A DNA stretch of 34,718 nucleotides from an uncultured Bacteroidota bacterium. GTDB taxonomy: Bacteria > Bacteroidota > Bacteroidia > Chitinophagales > Chitinophagaceae. The notes beneath the pieces were generated by a model. It was not told the origin of the DNA. It worked only from the letters and a program-made list of their open reading frames with translations, and did no database searches. Each line of letters opens with the position of its first letter. Positions within the stretch are counted from its first letter, which is position 1. A program made the translations under genes and the position numbers. Shown piece after piece: positions 1-8,149 of this stretch. Location of the stretch: positions 1 to 34,718 of the forward strand of contig CAIRHQ010000181.1 of assembly GCA_903878475.1 (NCBI GenBank), given 5' to 3'.

Positions 1-1026
1 ATTGGTAAAGCCCTGAGCCAGGTGGATCTTACTATCTCGGCCGCGGTACTGTCCGTCGATATCCATATTGATATTGGGTACAACCATCGTGTGGTATAAG
101 GCTGTATAAAAAATATGCAGCTTCGAGAGGCTATCAGACTTAACTTCTATTTTACCCAATTCCTGATTCCAGATTTTAGTAGCATCGTTCTTTACTTTCG
201 CAAAATCCCATCCGGGCAATTCTGCTTTAAGGTTTTTTTCGGCACCCTCTGCATTTACCGCAGATAAAGCCACTTTAGCCATCACGATCTTACTGTTGAA
301 TCGGAAAAAAGATTTTACATTTTTTCCGCTTTTTTCCTTTTCCTTTCCAATGAGCTTGTCATCTAACCAGATGCCATAATCAGCAAAAGGAACTGAAAAT
401 TCGATCACAAAATAAACATACTGGTCATTGGCCCATGCCTTGCTTCGTCTTAATCCTGATATTGTATGATCATTGATGATCTTAATAGATGATTCGATCA
501 CTTCATCACGATGTTTCAGATCTAGGATCACCAGGGCATTTTCTGCAGAGGCAAAACTGTATTTATGAAAACCTACGCGATAGGTTGCTGTTAATTCAGC
601 CAGGATATTTTCATCATCGAGCTTTACGGAATAATAACCCGGACTGGCTTTTTCATGGGCATGTTGAAATTTACTTCCGTAAACTTTATTGTCGGGCGAA
701 GGCGTTCCCTGCATGGGCATTAGTAAAATATCGCCATAGTCGCTGCAACCTGTACCACTCAAATGCGTATGCGAGAAACCGAAAATAAAATTATCGCTGT
801 AATGGTATCCGCCGCAACCATCCCATCCATCCATTCGGGTATCGGGACTCAGTTGTACCATCCCATGCGGCAGTACCGCCCCTGGATAAGTATGTCCATG
901 ACCACCGGTACCGATTATGGGATTTACATATTGAGTAAAATTTTTCTGGGCACTGGTATTCAGGGCTTGGCCCATGATGTACACAGTGAAGCATGCAATC
1001 GAGAGTATTTTTTTCACAGCAAACAT
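1..1026 (-). CDS. GH92 family glycosidase (alpha-1,2-mannosidase-like), N-terminal part; truncated by the window edge
   Basis: Open minus-strand frame from ATG at 1026 to base 1, absent from the ORF track. Reads MFAVKKILSIACFTVYIMGQALNTSAQKNFTQYVNPIIGTGGHGHTYPGAVLPHGMVQLSPDT...GCGGYHYSD...GFSHTHLSGTGCSDYGD, the typical GH92 N-terminal motif series with a signal peptide. Confidence 0.93.
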   Translation of the reverse strand, partial: MFAVKKILSIACFTVYIMGQALNTSAQKNFTQYVNPIIGTGGHGHTYPGAVLPHGMVQLSPDTRMDGWDGCGGYHYSDNFIFGFSHTHLSGTGCSDYGDILLMPMQGTPSPDNKVYGSKFQHAHEKASPGYYSVKLDDENILAELTATYRVGFHKYSFASAENALVILDLKHRDEVIESSIKIINDHTISGLRRSKAWANDQYVYFVIEFSVPFADYGIWLDDKLIGKEKEKSGKNVKSFFRFNSKIVMAKVALSAVNAEGAEKNLKAELPGWDFAKVKNDATKIWNQELGKIEVKSDSLSKLHIFYTALYHTMVVPNINMDIDGQYRGRDSKIHLAQGFTN

Positions 1027-1060
1027 TTTGCACAAGATAAAACTTTATAAAAGTAGCAGC

Positions 1061-1086
1061 AATAAAAAAGCTCCGCAAGCGGAGCT
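1061..1086 (-). terminator. Rho-independent-type terminator downstream of ssb
   Basis: On the minus strand AGCTCCGC-TT-GCGGAGCT is followed by TTTTTATT, just after the ssb stop codon. Confidence 0.75.
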
Positions 1087-1111
1087 GTATAAATCATATA
1101 AAATAAAATCA

Positions 1112-1546
1112 TTAGAATGGAAGGTCGTCAGCACCTTCGGCAGTTCCGGCAGGAGCCGAAATGGCCACAGGCCCTTTGCTGATACCGGCGTTGCTTACAT
1201 TACCTGCATTGGAACCAGAACCCTCAGGGCTATTGCCCCCAAGCAATTGTACCGTTTGAACCCGCATGCGCAATGTAGAAGACACTTGTCCTTCTTTATT
1301 GGTATAAGCATCTGCTTCCGGTGATCCTTCTGCATATACCGTTCTGCCTTTTGTGAGGTACTGGGCTACAGCTGTCCTGTCTGTCCAGTAAGCACATTCC
1401 ACCCAGGTGGTGCGCTCTTTTTGGTTGCCCTGTGCATCTTTGAAGCGCTCGGTATGCGCTACACTGAAATTGATCACATTTTTTCCATTCACTTCTTTCA
1501 CGATACAATCTTTTCCAAGATTGCCGATGATCTGTAACTTAATCAT
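1112..1546 (-). CDS. ssb: Single-stranded DNA-binding protein
   Basis: 144 aa; OB-fold N-terminus MIKLQIIGNLGKDC...TTWVECAYWTDRTAVAQYLTKGRTVYAEG and acidic C-terminal tail DDLPF. Confidence 0.95.
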   Translation of the reverse strand: MIKLQIIGNLGKDCIVKEVNGKNVINFSVAHTERFKDAQGNQKERTTWVECAYWTDRTAVAQYLTKGRTVYAEGSPEADAYTNKEGQVSSTLRMRVQTVQLLGGNSPEGSGSNAGNVSNAGISKGPVAISAPAGTAEGADDLPF

Positions 1547-1618
1547 AACTGTTTGTTTTTAGTGTTTATTAATCGATGTATCTGAGTTGCTAAAGTTATG
1601 AATTTATGAACACAATCG

Positions 1619-2089
1619 CTAATCCCAAATGGCGGCCCTTGGGGCCTTTAGGGTGCGAAGATAATCCAGTAGCTGCCCGGCATGTACTGATTCATGATAG
1701 GCCATTATCAATAAAAAATCGCCCAGTTTCCGGTTCTGTTTTTTCTCCTTCCGGATAATGCGTACTTCCTCCAGTTCTTTCAAAGAAAAGCTGTTCACCA
1801 TCTTCAGGAATTTCTCGCGATAAGGCTGTGCATTTTTTAGTTCCTCATCAATAGAACCATAAGGATTACCGGTTAGGGGGCATTGATAGCTTCCCATTTC
1901 TCCCCGATGCAATACCAGATGATGATAGATATTTTCTGACTCCAATACATGCCGTATCATCTGGATACAATTCATCGCAGCCGGATCGGGTTTCCAGAAC
2001 AAATGTTCTTCAGAAATATTCATCCAGATCTTTATACTTCTGCGGCGAACCTCTTCAAAATTCAATATCAATAACTCTTTTGTGTTCAT
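1619..2089 (-). CDS. DinB family protein
   Basis: 156 aa; four-helix DinB pattern with spaced His residues (IRHVLESENIYHHLVLHRGE, AYHESVHAGQLLDYLR). Confidence 0.8.
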   Translation of the reverse strand: MNTKELLILNFEEVRRRSIKIWMNISEEHLFWKPDPAAMNCIQMIRHVLESENIYHHLVLHRGEMGSYQCPLTGNPYGSIDEELKNAQPYREKFLKMVNSFSLKELEEVRIIRKEKKQNRKLGDFLLIMAYHESVHAGQLLDYLRTLKAPRAAIWD

Positions 2090-2171
2090 AGTAATTCCTG
2101 CCTTGAAACAAGGTCATTTTTGCCGCTTGAGTTGCCGGTCCTTTAAAACCAGTGCTTCCAGATGGGGATGA

Positions 2172-2924
2172 TTAATTCATTTTCTTCTTTAATGTACTCA
2201 CCTGACTTTGCAGATTATTGACCATACTGGCCAGTGAGTTCACATCCCAGCGTTGCTGCTGGCTGATCTTACTGATCACCATCTGCGCCTGCCAGAGTTC
2301 CATTACATCCTCGGCATTGATCTGATAAGGCTGAAACTGAGGATTATCGCTGATCAGCGTCAATTTATTTTTACTGCGGTTATTCTTTTCCACGCGCTTG
2401 TATACGATCCCTTCATTTCGGCTGACCACTATATACGCCTGATTATTTTTAATATCGGAGGTGTTCTCAATTTTCTCCCCCACGATGATGCTGCCACTGG
2501 GTGTAGGCAGCATGCTATCCCCAATGATCTCGAATGCCCGGTAATTTCCACCGGCGAGCATGGGAAGCGTGAACGTATTGAGCTCATCGATGAACTCACT
2601 GTCGGCATAGCTGGCCAGATAACCCGCCGCTGCTTTCACCGGCACAAAATGAATCAGGTTCCTTTCGGCACTCATCATTTTTTGTTGCCTTCGCTTGGCC
2701 ATATAATTATCTGAGCTGATGCTCAGATCCTTGAGCAGGAGTTCATCCAGACTCAATTTAAATATATCGGCAATGATCTCCAGCACTTCCAGCCTGGGGT
2801 CTGCACGTTCTTCTTCATAGGCTCCGATCAAAGAACGTTTGATACCGAGTTTATTGGCAAATTCTTCCTGCGTCCACCCGCGGAGCTTGCGCAGATATTT
2901 GAGGTTTTGTCCGGCTACTGACAT
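2172..2924 (-). CDS. XRE-family transcriptional regulator with C-terminal S24/LexA-like peptidase domain
   Basis: N-terminal HTH (NLKYLRKLRGWTQEEFANKLGIKRSLIGAYEEERADP); C-terminal S24 signatures GDSM (Ser) and YKRV (Lys). Confidence 0.9.
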   Translation of the reverse strand: MSVAGQNLKYLRKLRGWTQEEFANKLGIKRSLIGAYEEERADPRLEVLEIIADIFKLSLDELLLKDLSISSDNYMAKRRQQKMMSAERNLIHFVPVKAAAGYLASYADSEFIDELNTFTLPMLAGGNYRAFEIIGDSMLPTPSGSIIVGEKIENTSDIKNNQAYIVVSRNEGIVYKRVEKNNRSKNKLTLISDNPQFQPYQINAEDVMELWQAQMVISKISQQQRWDVNSLASMVNNLQSQVSTLKKKMN

Positions 2925-2931
2925 GGTACAA

Positions 2932-2977
2932 CTAATTTGATTAGCACAAATATACTAATTTTTTTAGTTTCTCCAAA
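2932..2977 (-). promoter_or_regulatory. Promoter of the XRE/S24 gene with two candidate operators CTAA-N5-TTAG
   Basis: Minus strand: TTTG (2974-2977), 19-nt spacer, TATATTTG (2947-2954). Palindromes CTAATTTGATTAG (2932-2944) and CTAATTTTTTTAG (2955-2967) flank the -7 box. Confidence 0.7.
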
Positions 2978-3073
2978 TTTATTTTTTTTCCCTTATAAAA
3001 CTTCCCTTTCGGCCAGATATCGGGTTTTTTAAACGAAAACCCACCGGCCTTACCAGCATACGGGCAGTTCCCT

Positions 3074-3081
3074 TATTTTTG
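3074..3081 (+). promoter_or_regulatory. Bacteroidota-type -7 box upstream of the 3098 gene
   Basis: TATTTTTG matches TAnnTTTG, 17 nt before the ATG; no clear -33 TTTG. Confidence 0.45.
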
Positions 3082-3097
3082 CAACAAACTACAAACT

Positions 3098-3562
3098 ATG
3101 AACTATACTTTAGTCATTCACTCCATATTACGCTGGGCCGTTTTATTATTCGGGCTCTGGACCGTAATCAATGCCCTGTCGGGTGTTTTTTCAAAAACAA
3201 AATATACCAATAGCGACAATAGAACCAACCTGTTCTTTATGATCAGTTGTGATATTCAATTGTTACTCGGACTGGTACTTTATTTTAACGGCAGTTGGTT
3301 CAACCTGCTTAAAGCCAATGCTAAAGAAGTGATGAAAGATGGCGCAAACCGGTTCTTTGCTGTAGAACATATCAGCATGATGATCATCGCCTGGCTGCTG
3401 GTGCACCTGGGAAGAAGTATGGTTAAGCGCGCAGATACCGATGCCCAGAAACATAAAAAAAGCCTGATCTGGTTCGGTATTGCCCTGGTCCTGATCCTGG
3501 CTATGATCCCCTGGCCTTTCCGCCAGATAGGCATTTCAAGAGCACTGTTTCCTCAATTTTAA
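3098..3562 (+). CDS. Conserved membrane protein (cytochrome-b-like / DUF), 154 aa
   Basis: Four hydrophobic segments; His residues in HSILRWAVLLFG, EHISMMIIAWLLVHLGR. Confidence 0.6.
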   Translation: MNYTLVIHSILRWAVLLFGLWTVINALSGVFSKTKYTNSDNRTNLFFMISCDIQLLLGLVLYFNGSWFNLLKANAKEVMKDGANRFFAVEHISMMIIAWLLVHLGRSMVKRADTDAQKHKKSLIWFGIALVLILAMIPWPFRQIGISRALFPQF

Positions 3563-3581
3563 TTAAGCGTTTTAATCGTAC

Positions 3582-4367
3582 ATGGCAACCAAGAAGAAAG
3601 AAGAACCCGTAATATTGATCACCAATGACGACGGAATAACGGCACCGGGCATACGCAGTTTAGTAGAAGCTGCCCGTCCACTCGGTAAAGTAGTGGTAGT
3701 AGCCCCGGATAAACCACAAAGCGGTATGGGACATGCCATCACCATTGGTACCCCGCTGCGCATGAACAAAGTGGAAATATTTGAGGGTATTGAAGCCTGG
3801 CAAACATCGGGCACCCCGGTGGATTGCGTAAAGCTGGCGGTTGACAAGATACTTCACCGCAAACCCGATATCTGCCTGAGCGGCATCAACCATGGCGCCA
3901 ACCATTCTATTAATGTGATCTATAGCGGCACTATGAGTGCGGCCATGGAAGCCTCTATTGAAAGTATTCCCAGTATTGGATTCTCATTGCTCGACTACCG
4001 CTATGAAGCCGATTTCAGCGCCGCCATATTTTATGCCAACAAGATCATTAAGATGGTATTGGCCAATAAATTCGACAAACACCTGTTGTTGAATGTGAAC
4101 GTCCCTGCTGTTCCCAAAAATGAGATCAAGGGTATCCGCATCTGCAAACAGGCCTATGCCAAATACAAAGAAGAATTCGATGAACGCAAAGATCCCCAGG
4201 GTAAAAAATATTACTGGCTAACGGGAGAATTCATCAACTTTGATAAAGATAAGGATACCGATGTGTGGGCACTTCAGCATAATTATGTGAGTGTGGTACC
4301 GGTGCAGTTCGACCTGACCAATTATGCATTAAAAAAACAACTGGAAAAAAAGAACCCCTTCAAATGA
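3582..4367 (+). CDS. surE: 5'/3'-nucleotidase SurE
   Basis: 261 aa; ILITNDDGITAPGIRSL, VVAPDKPQSGMGHAIT, SGINHGANHSINVIYSGTMSAAMEA. Confidence 0.95.
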   Translation: MATKKKEEPVILITNDDGITAPGIRSLVEAARPLGKVVVVAPDKPQSGMGHAITIGTPLRMNKVEIFEGIEAWQTSGTPVDCVKLAVDKILHRKPDICLSGINHGANHSINVIYSGTMSAAMEASIESIPSIGFSLLDYRYEADFSAAIFYANKIIKMVLANKFDKHLLLNVNVPAVPKNEIKGIRICKQAYAKYKEEFDERKDPQGKKYYWLTGEFINFDKDKDTDVWALQHNYVSVVPVQFDLTNYALKKQLEKKNPFK

Positions 4368-4666
4368 TATTCAAAAAAGATAATTTTCTAATGGGATGTA
4401 TCCTCGGCTTTATTGGCCCCATGATCGGCATCCTCATTTTCAAGTTTGTAAAATTCAGCATCTTCTCTTTTAAAGAAGTGATCCAGTTCATGTATGTTGA
4501 ACCGGGGCACCGTACATTCAGTGTTGCCCTCAGTTTGGCCCTGCTGGTAAATGCCGTGCTGTTCACGCTCTACATCAATGCCCGCAAAGACAGTACAGCC
4601 AAAGGGATCTTCGCACTTACCTGTGCCTATGGCCTGCTGGTGCTCTGCATCAAAACATTCAGTTAA
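4364..4666 (+). CDS. Small 3-TM membrane protein between surE and lpxB
   Basis: 100 aa; start overlaps the surE stop (ATGA); hydrophobic segments. Confidence 0.75.
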   Translation: MIFKKDNFLMGCILGFIGPMIGILIFKFVKFSIFSFKEVIQFMYVEPGHRTFSVALSLALLVNAVLFTLYINARKDSTAKGIFALTCAYGLLVLCIKTFS

Positions 4667-4766
4667 TCACAGTCTGGCAGATCAGTGAAGCGATCCTATT
4701 TAATCACATCAGGCTTCAGCATTAATACCCTACAATCCTGTAAATTGCAAGAGCAATCAATAACCC

Positions 4767-5879
4767 ATGCGCTATTATATCATTGCCGGAGAAGCCAGTG
4801 GTGACCTGCACGGCAGTAACCTGATCAAAGAGATCTATAAGAACGATCCCGCAGCGAGTATACGTTGCTGGGGTGGCGATAAAATGCAAGCCGCCGGCGC
4901 AACCCTTGTTAAGCATTACCGCGAACTGGCCTTCATGGGATTCACAGAAGTACTCAAGAACCTGGGCACCATTTTTAAAAATCTGGCTTTTTGTAAGGAA
5001 GATATCAAGGCCTTCCAACCCGATACCATGATCCTGATCGATTACCCTGGCTTTAACCTCCGGATCGCAAAATGGGCAAAGGCCGAACATTTCAAGATCA
5101 TTTATTATATCTCACCACAGGTATGGGCATGGAAAGAGAACAGGGTGAAGATGATGAAACAATGCATCGACAAGATGCTGGTGATACTTCCTTTTGAAAA
5201 AGATTATTATCAAACGAAATGGAACTGGACCGTTGACTATGTAGGACATCCCTTAGTGGAAGTAGTAGAAGATTATCAAGAAGCCTATCCATCCATCAAC
5301 CAAGAAGCCCCTACCATTGCATTATTGCCCGGCAGCCGAAAACAGGAGATCCTGAAAAAACTTCCCATCATGCTGGAACAGGCAAAGCATTTTCCTGAAT
5401 TTCAGTTTGTGGTGGCACAGGCGCCCGGACAGGAAGCTTCTTTTTATGAACCCATGCTGAAGCCTTATAGCAATGTATCGGCTGTTGCAAACCAAACCTA
5501 TTCTCTTTTAATGCGATCCACTGCAGCCCTGGTCACCAGCGGCACCGCTACCCTGGAAACCGCTCTGTTTGGCGTGCCGGAAGTGATCTGCTATAAAGGC
5601 AATGCACTATCCTACCAACTGGCCAAAAGATTGATCAAGATCAAGTTCATCGGACTGGTAAACCTGATCATGGATAAAGAAGTGGTGAAAGAACTGATAC
5701 AGGATGAACTGAATGAAAAAAATCTGACACACGAGTTGAAACAACTGCTCAGCAATCCGGAAAAACAAAAACAAATTTCTGAAGACTACTCAAAGTTGAA
5801 ATCATTGTTAAGCCAGGGCGGACACGCCTCCGCCAATGCAGCAAAGATCATTGATGAATTTTTGACGGCTGGAAAATAA
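4767..5879 (+). CDS. lpxB: Lipid-A-disaccharide synthase
   Basis: 370 aa; MRYYIIAGEASGDLHGSNLIKEI, YISPQVWAWKENRVKMM, LLPGSRKQEI, TSGTATLETALFGVPEVICYK. Confidence 0.95.
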   Translation: MRYYIIAGEASGDLHGSNLIKEIYKNDPAASIRCWGGDKMQAAGATLVKHYRELAFMGFTEVLKNLGTIFKNLAFCKEDIKAFQPDTMILIDYPGFNLRIAKWAKAEHFKIIYYISPQVWAWKENRVKMMKQCIDKMLVILPFEKDYYQTKWNWTVDYVGHPLVEVVEDYQEAYPSINQEAPTIALLPGSRKQEILKKLPIMLEQAKHFPEFQFVVAQAPGQEASFYEPMLKPYSNVSAVANQTYSLLMRSTAALVTSGTATLETALFGVPEVICYKGNALSYQLAKRLIKIKFIGLVNLIMDKEVVKELIQDELNEKNLTHELKQLLSNPEKQKQISEDYSKLKSLLSQGGHASANAAKIIDEFLTAGK

Positions 5880-6006
5880 TTGAGCTATTATATCTTCCAT
5901 GATTTTACGGCCATCAGGATCTTCTCCTATACCCACCATTTAACTTTTCGGCTAAAAATTATGGCCTATATTTATACAAGAAAGACAGAAATAATAAACC
6001 CATACT

Positions 6007-6471
6007 ATGACAAAAAGGTTCCTTTTGGCGGCCCTCGTGATCGCCTTGGCTGCCTGTTCCAATGGCCAGATAAAAAAATATACGATCAATAAATCCGATG
6101 CAGCATGGAAGCAGCAACTGAGTGCCGAACAATTTGACGTAACCCGCAAAAAAGGAACGGAAAGGGCCTATTCAGGAAAGTACTGGGACAATCATGCTGC
6201 CGGACAATACAATTGTATCTGCTGCGGTCAACCCTTATTCAGTTCTGATACCAAATTTGATAGCGGAACAGGATGGCCCAGCTTCTGGAAAGCACTGAAC
6301 AAAAAAAACGTTGAAGAGATCACAGATAATAGTTTTGGTATGGTGCGCACAGAAGTGAATTGCAGCAGATGTGGCGCCCACCTGGGACATGTGTTCGATG
6401 ATGGGCCAAAACCTACGGGGCTAAGGTATTGTATGAATTCTGCCAGTTTGGTTTTTGTTGCGGGGAAGTAG
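6007..6471 (+). CDS. msrB: Peptide-methionine (R)-S-oxide reductase, predicted lipoprotein
   Basis: Lipobox LAACSN; MsrB motifs [45 protein letters not shown]. Confidence 0.93.
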   Translation: MTKRFLLAALVIALAACSNGQIKKYTINKSDAAWKQQLSAEQFDVTRKKGTERAYSGKYWDNHAAGQYNCICCGQPLFSSDTKFDSGTGWPSFWKALNKKNVEEITDNSFGMVRTEVNCSRCGAHLGHVFDDGPKPTGLRYCMNSASLVFVAGK

Positions 6472-6625
6472 TTTAAGGTTTAAAGTTTAAGGTTTAAAGT
6501 TCATTATAATTGAAGGATTTTACTGTTAACGAAATTCCCTAAACTTCTAAACTCTTAAACCCACCTTAAACTTTAAACTTTAAACCTTAAACGACTTAGA
6601 CCCTTAAACCCTTAAACCCTTAAAC
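6471..6625. repeat. Low-complexity intergenic repeat: (GTTTAAGGTTTAAA)n, a partial inverted copy, and three tandem CCCTTAAA units
   Basis: GTTTAAGGTTTAAAGTTTAAGGTTTAAAGTT at 6471-6501; ACTTTAAACTTTAAACCTTAAAC near 6570-6592; CCCTTAAACCCTTAAACCCTTAAAC at 6601-6625. Confidence 0.85.
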
Positions 6626-6637
6626 GTAAAACCGAAA

Positions 6638-7351
6638 GTGCAGCAAAGAACGATCATAAAAAAACACCCCCTGGCCATTCGTTGGTTTCACTGGATCAAT
6701 TTTCCGGTGCTGGCCATTATGATCTGGAGCGGATTGCTGATCTATTGGGCCAATGATATTTACAGATTAGGCTGGGGAGATAAAACCCTGTTGAAATTCT
6801 TTGATGCCCCGTTTTATAATACCCTGAATATCCCCTACCGGCTGGCAGAGGGCATGAGCTTTCATTTTGTGTTCATGTGGGTATTTTTTCTAAATGGATT
6901 GCTGTATGTGATGTACCTGATATTTTCCAAAGAATACAAACTCTTGCTGCCCAATAAGCAGGCCTGGAAAGAATCCTGGCAAGTGCTGCTGCATTACCTC
7001 AGGATCAGAAAAGGAATGCCGGCACAACTCAAATACAATGCTGCTCAGCGTATAGCCTATACCGTTGTCATACTGATGGGCATCGGATCCTTGCTCACCG
7101 GACTGGCCATTTACAAACCCGTTCAATTCCAGGGTTTGGTATACCTGCTGGGTGGATATGAATGGGCCAGGGCCGAACATTTTATCCTTACCTTATTGTT
7201 CTGTTTGTTCTTCCTGGTGCACCTGATCCAGGTCATTGCCGCTGGCTGGAATAATTTCAGGGGCATGATCACCGGGTTTGAAGTGGTCAAGAAGGCAGAT
7301 AACATAACTGAACAGGAAAAAGCTTCCGAACAAGAAACGAATACTCGTTAA
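6638..7351 (+). CDS. Cytochrome b561 / Ni-Fe-hydrogenase-type b-type cytochrome membrane subunit
   Basis: 237 aa; HPLAIRWFHWINFPVLAIMIWSGLLIYW and later His-containing TM helices (SFHFVFMWVFF, HFILTLLFCLFFLVHLIQ). Confidence 0.8.
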   Translation: MQQRTIIKKHPLAIRWFHWINFPVLAIMIWSGLLIYWANDIYRLGWGDKTLLKFFDAPFYNTLNIPYRLAEGMSFHFVFMWVFFLNGLLYVMYLIFSKEYKLLLPNKQAWKESWQVLLHYLRIRKGMPAQLKYNAAQRIAYTVVILMGIGSLLTGLAIYKPVQFQGLVYLLGGYEWARAEHFILTLLFCLFFLVHLIQVIAAGWNNFRGMITGFEVVKKADNITEQEKASEQETNTR

Positions 7352-7360
7352 ATCATTACC

Positions 7361-8134
7361 ATGAAAAATCAAACTGAAGAAATAGTATCCACTACACAGA
7401 TCAGAAAAAGAACGGTAACCGGGTTACTGGTTTTTGGATTGCTGGTAATCGTTATCGTGAGTATGGCTGCCTTATTCAGCAGGGATTGGAATAAGTCATC
7501 GTCAACAAGGGCTGCAGGTATTCCTACACAATTCAGGACCGTACTCAATGCCAACGAAAGTATTTTCGACCTGATCTTCAGTGAACAACATCTGGCCAAG
7601 ACCTACCCGGTAAACGACGCCGTAAAAAATGTGCGGGTAAACGGAAACTATGGCATGGGCAAAAACTTTGATTCATCTGCCTGGAAACTGCAACTCATCC
7701 GCAAGCCGGGAGATACGATTTACCTTACCCTGGAAGATATAAAAGCATTACCCAAAACCGATATCGTATTCGACTTCAAATGCATTGAAGGCTGGAGTCA
7801 GGTTACCCATTGGGGCGGTGTAAAGTTCAGTGATTTTATAAATAAGTTCGGACTGGATGAACAAGCGCATATGAAATATGTGGGTTTGCATACTCCCGAC
7901 AATGCCTATTATGTGGGCATCGACAGCAAAAGCATGCTGCATCCGCAAACCATTCTATGTTATGAAATGAATGGCAAACCACTGCCCATGAACCAAGGCG
8001 CCCCACTGCGGTTGATCATTCCTGTAAAATATGGGATCAAACACCTGAAACGCATCGGCACCCTTTTCTTCAGCAACCACCGACCTCCTGATTACTGGTA
8101 TGAAAAGGGGTATGACTATTATAGCGGGCTTTAA
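7361..8134 (+). CDS. Molybdopterin-dependent oxidoreductase of the sulfite oxidase/MsrP fold, membrane anchored
   Basis: One N-terminal TM, then FDFKCIEGWSQVTHWGGVKFSDF, HPQTILCYEMNGKPLPMNQGAPLRLIIPVKYGIKHLKRI; typical Oxidored_molyb motifs including the Cys ligand position. Confidence 0.85.
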   Translation: MKNQTEEIVSTTQIRKRTVTGLLVFGLLVIVIVSMAALFSRDWNKSSSTRAAGIPTQFRTVLNANESIFDLIFSEQHLAKTYPVNDAVKNVRVNGNYGMGKNFDSSAWKLQLIRKPGDTIYLTLEDIKALPKTDIVFDFKCIEGWSQVTHWGGVKFSDFINKFGLDEQAHMKYVGLHTPDNAYYVGIDSKSMLHPQTILCYEMNGKPLPMNQGAPLRLIIPVKYGIKHLKRIGTLFFSNHRPPDYWYEKGYDYYSGL

Positions 8135-8149
8135 TTAATTGCTGAAAGA

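Noticed and set aside
489-1324. Plus-strand ORFs 489-788, 763-1050, 974-1324 and minus-strand 791-1078 in the track
   Set aside because: They overlap the real GH92 reading frame (1-1026, minus) or ssb in other frames; the translations have no domain character.
2253-2714. 153-aa plus-strand ORF
   Set aside because: Antisense to the well-supported XRE/S24 gene; His/Ile-rich translation typical of a shadow ORF.
3024-3050. GGGTTTT-N7-AAAACCC stem upstream of the 3098 gene
   Set aside because: No U-run after the stem and no clear link to a gene end; could be chance in AT-rich DNA.
3263-3905. Minus-strand ORFs antisense to the 3098 membrane gene and surE
   Set aside because: Shadow ORFs over confident coding genes; no family motifs.
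5880-6092. 70-aa plus-strand ORF between lpxB and msrB
   Set aside because: Overlaps msrB out of frame and has no recognisable motif.
6601-6625. CRISPR-like reading of the CCCTTAAA repeats
   Set aside because: 8-bp units with no spacers and no cas genes; simple tandem repeat.
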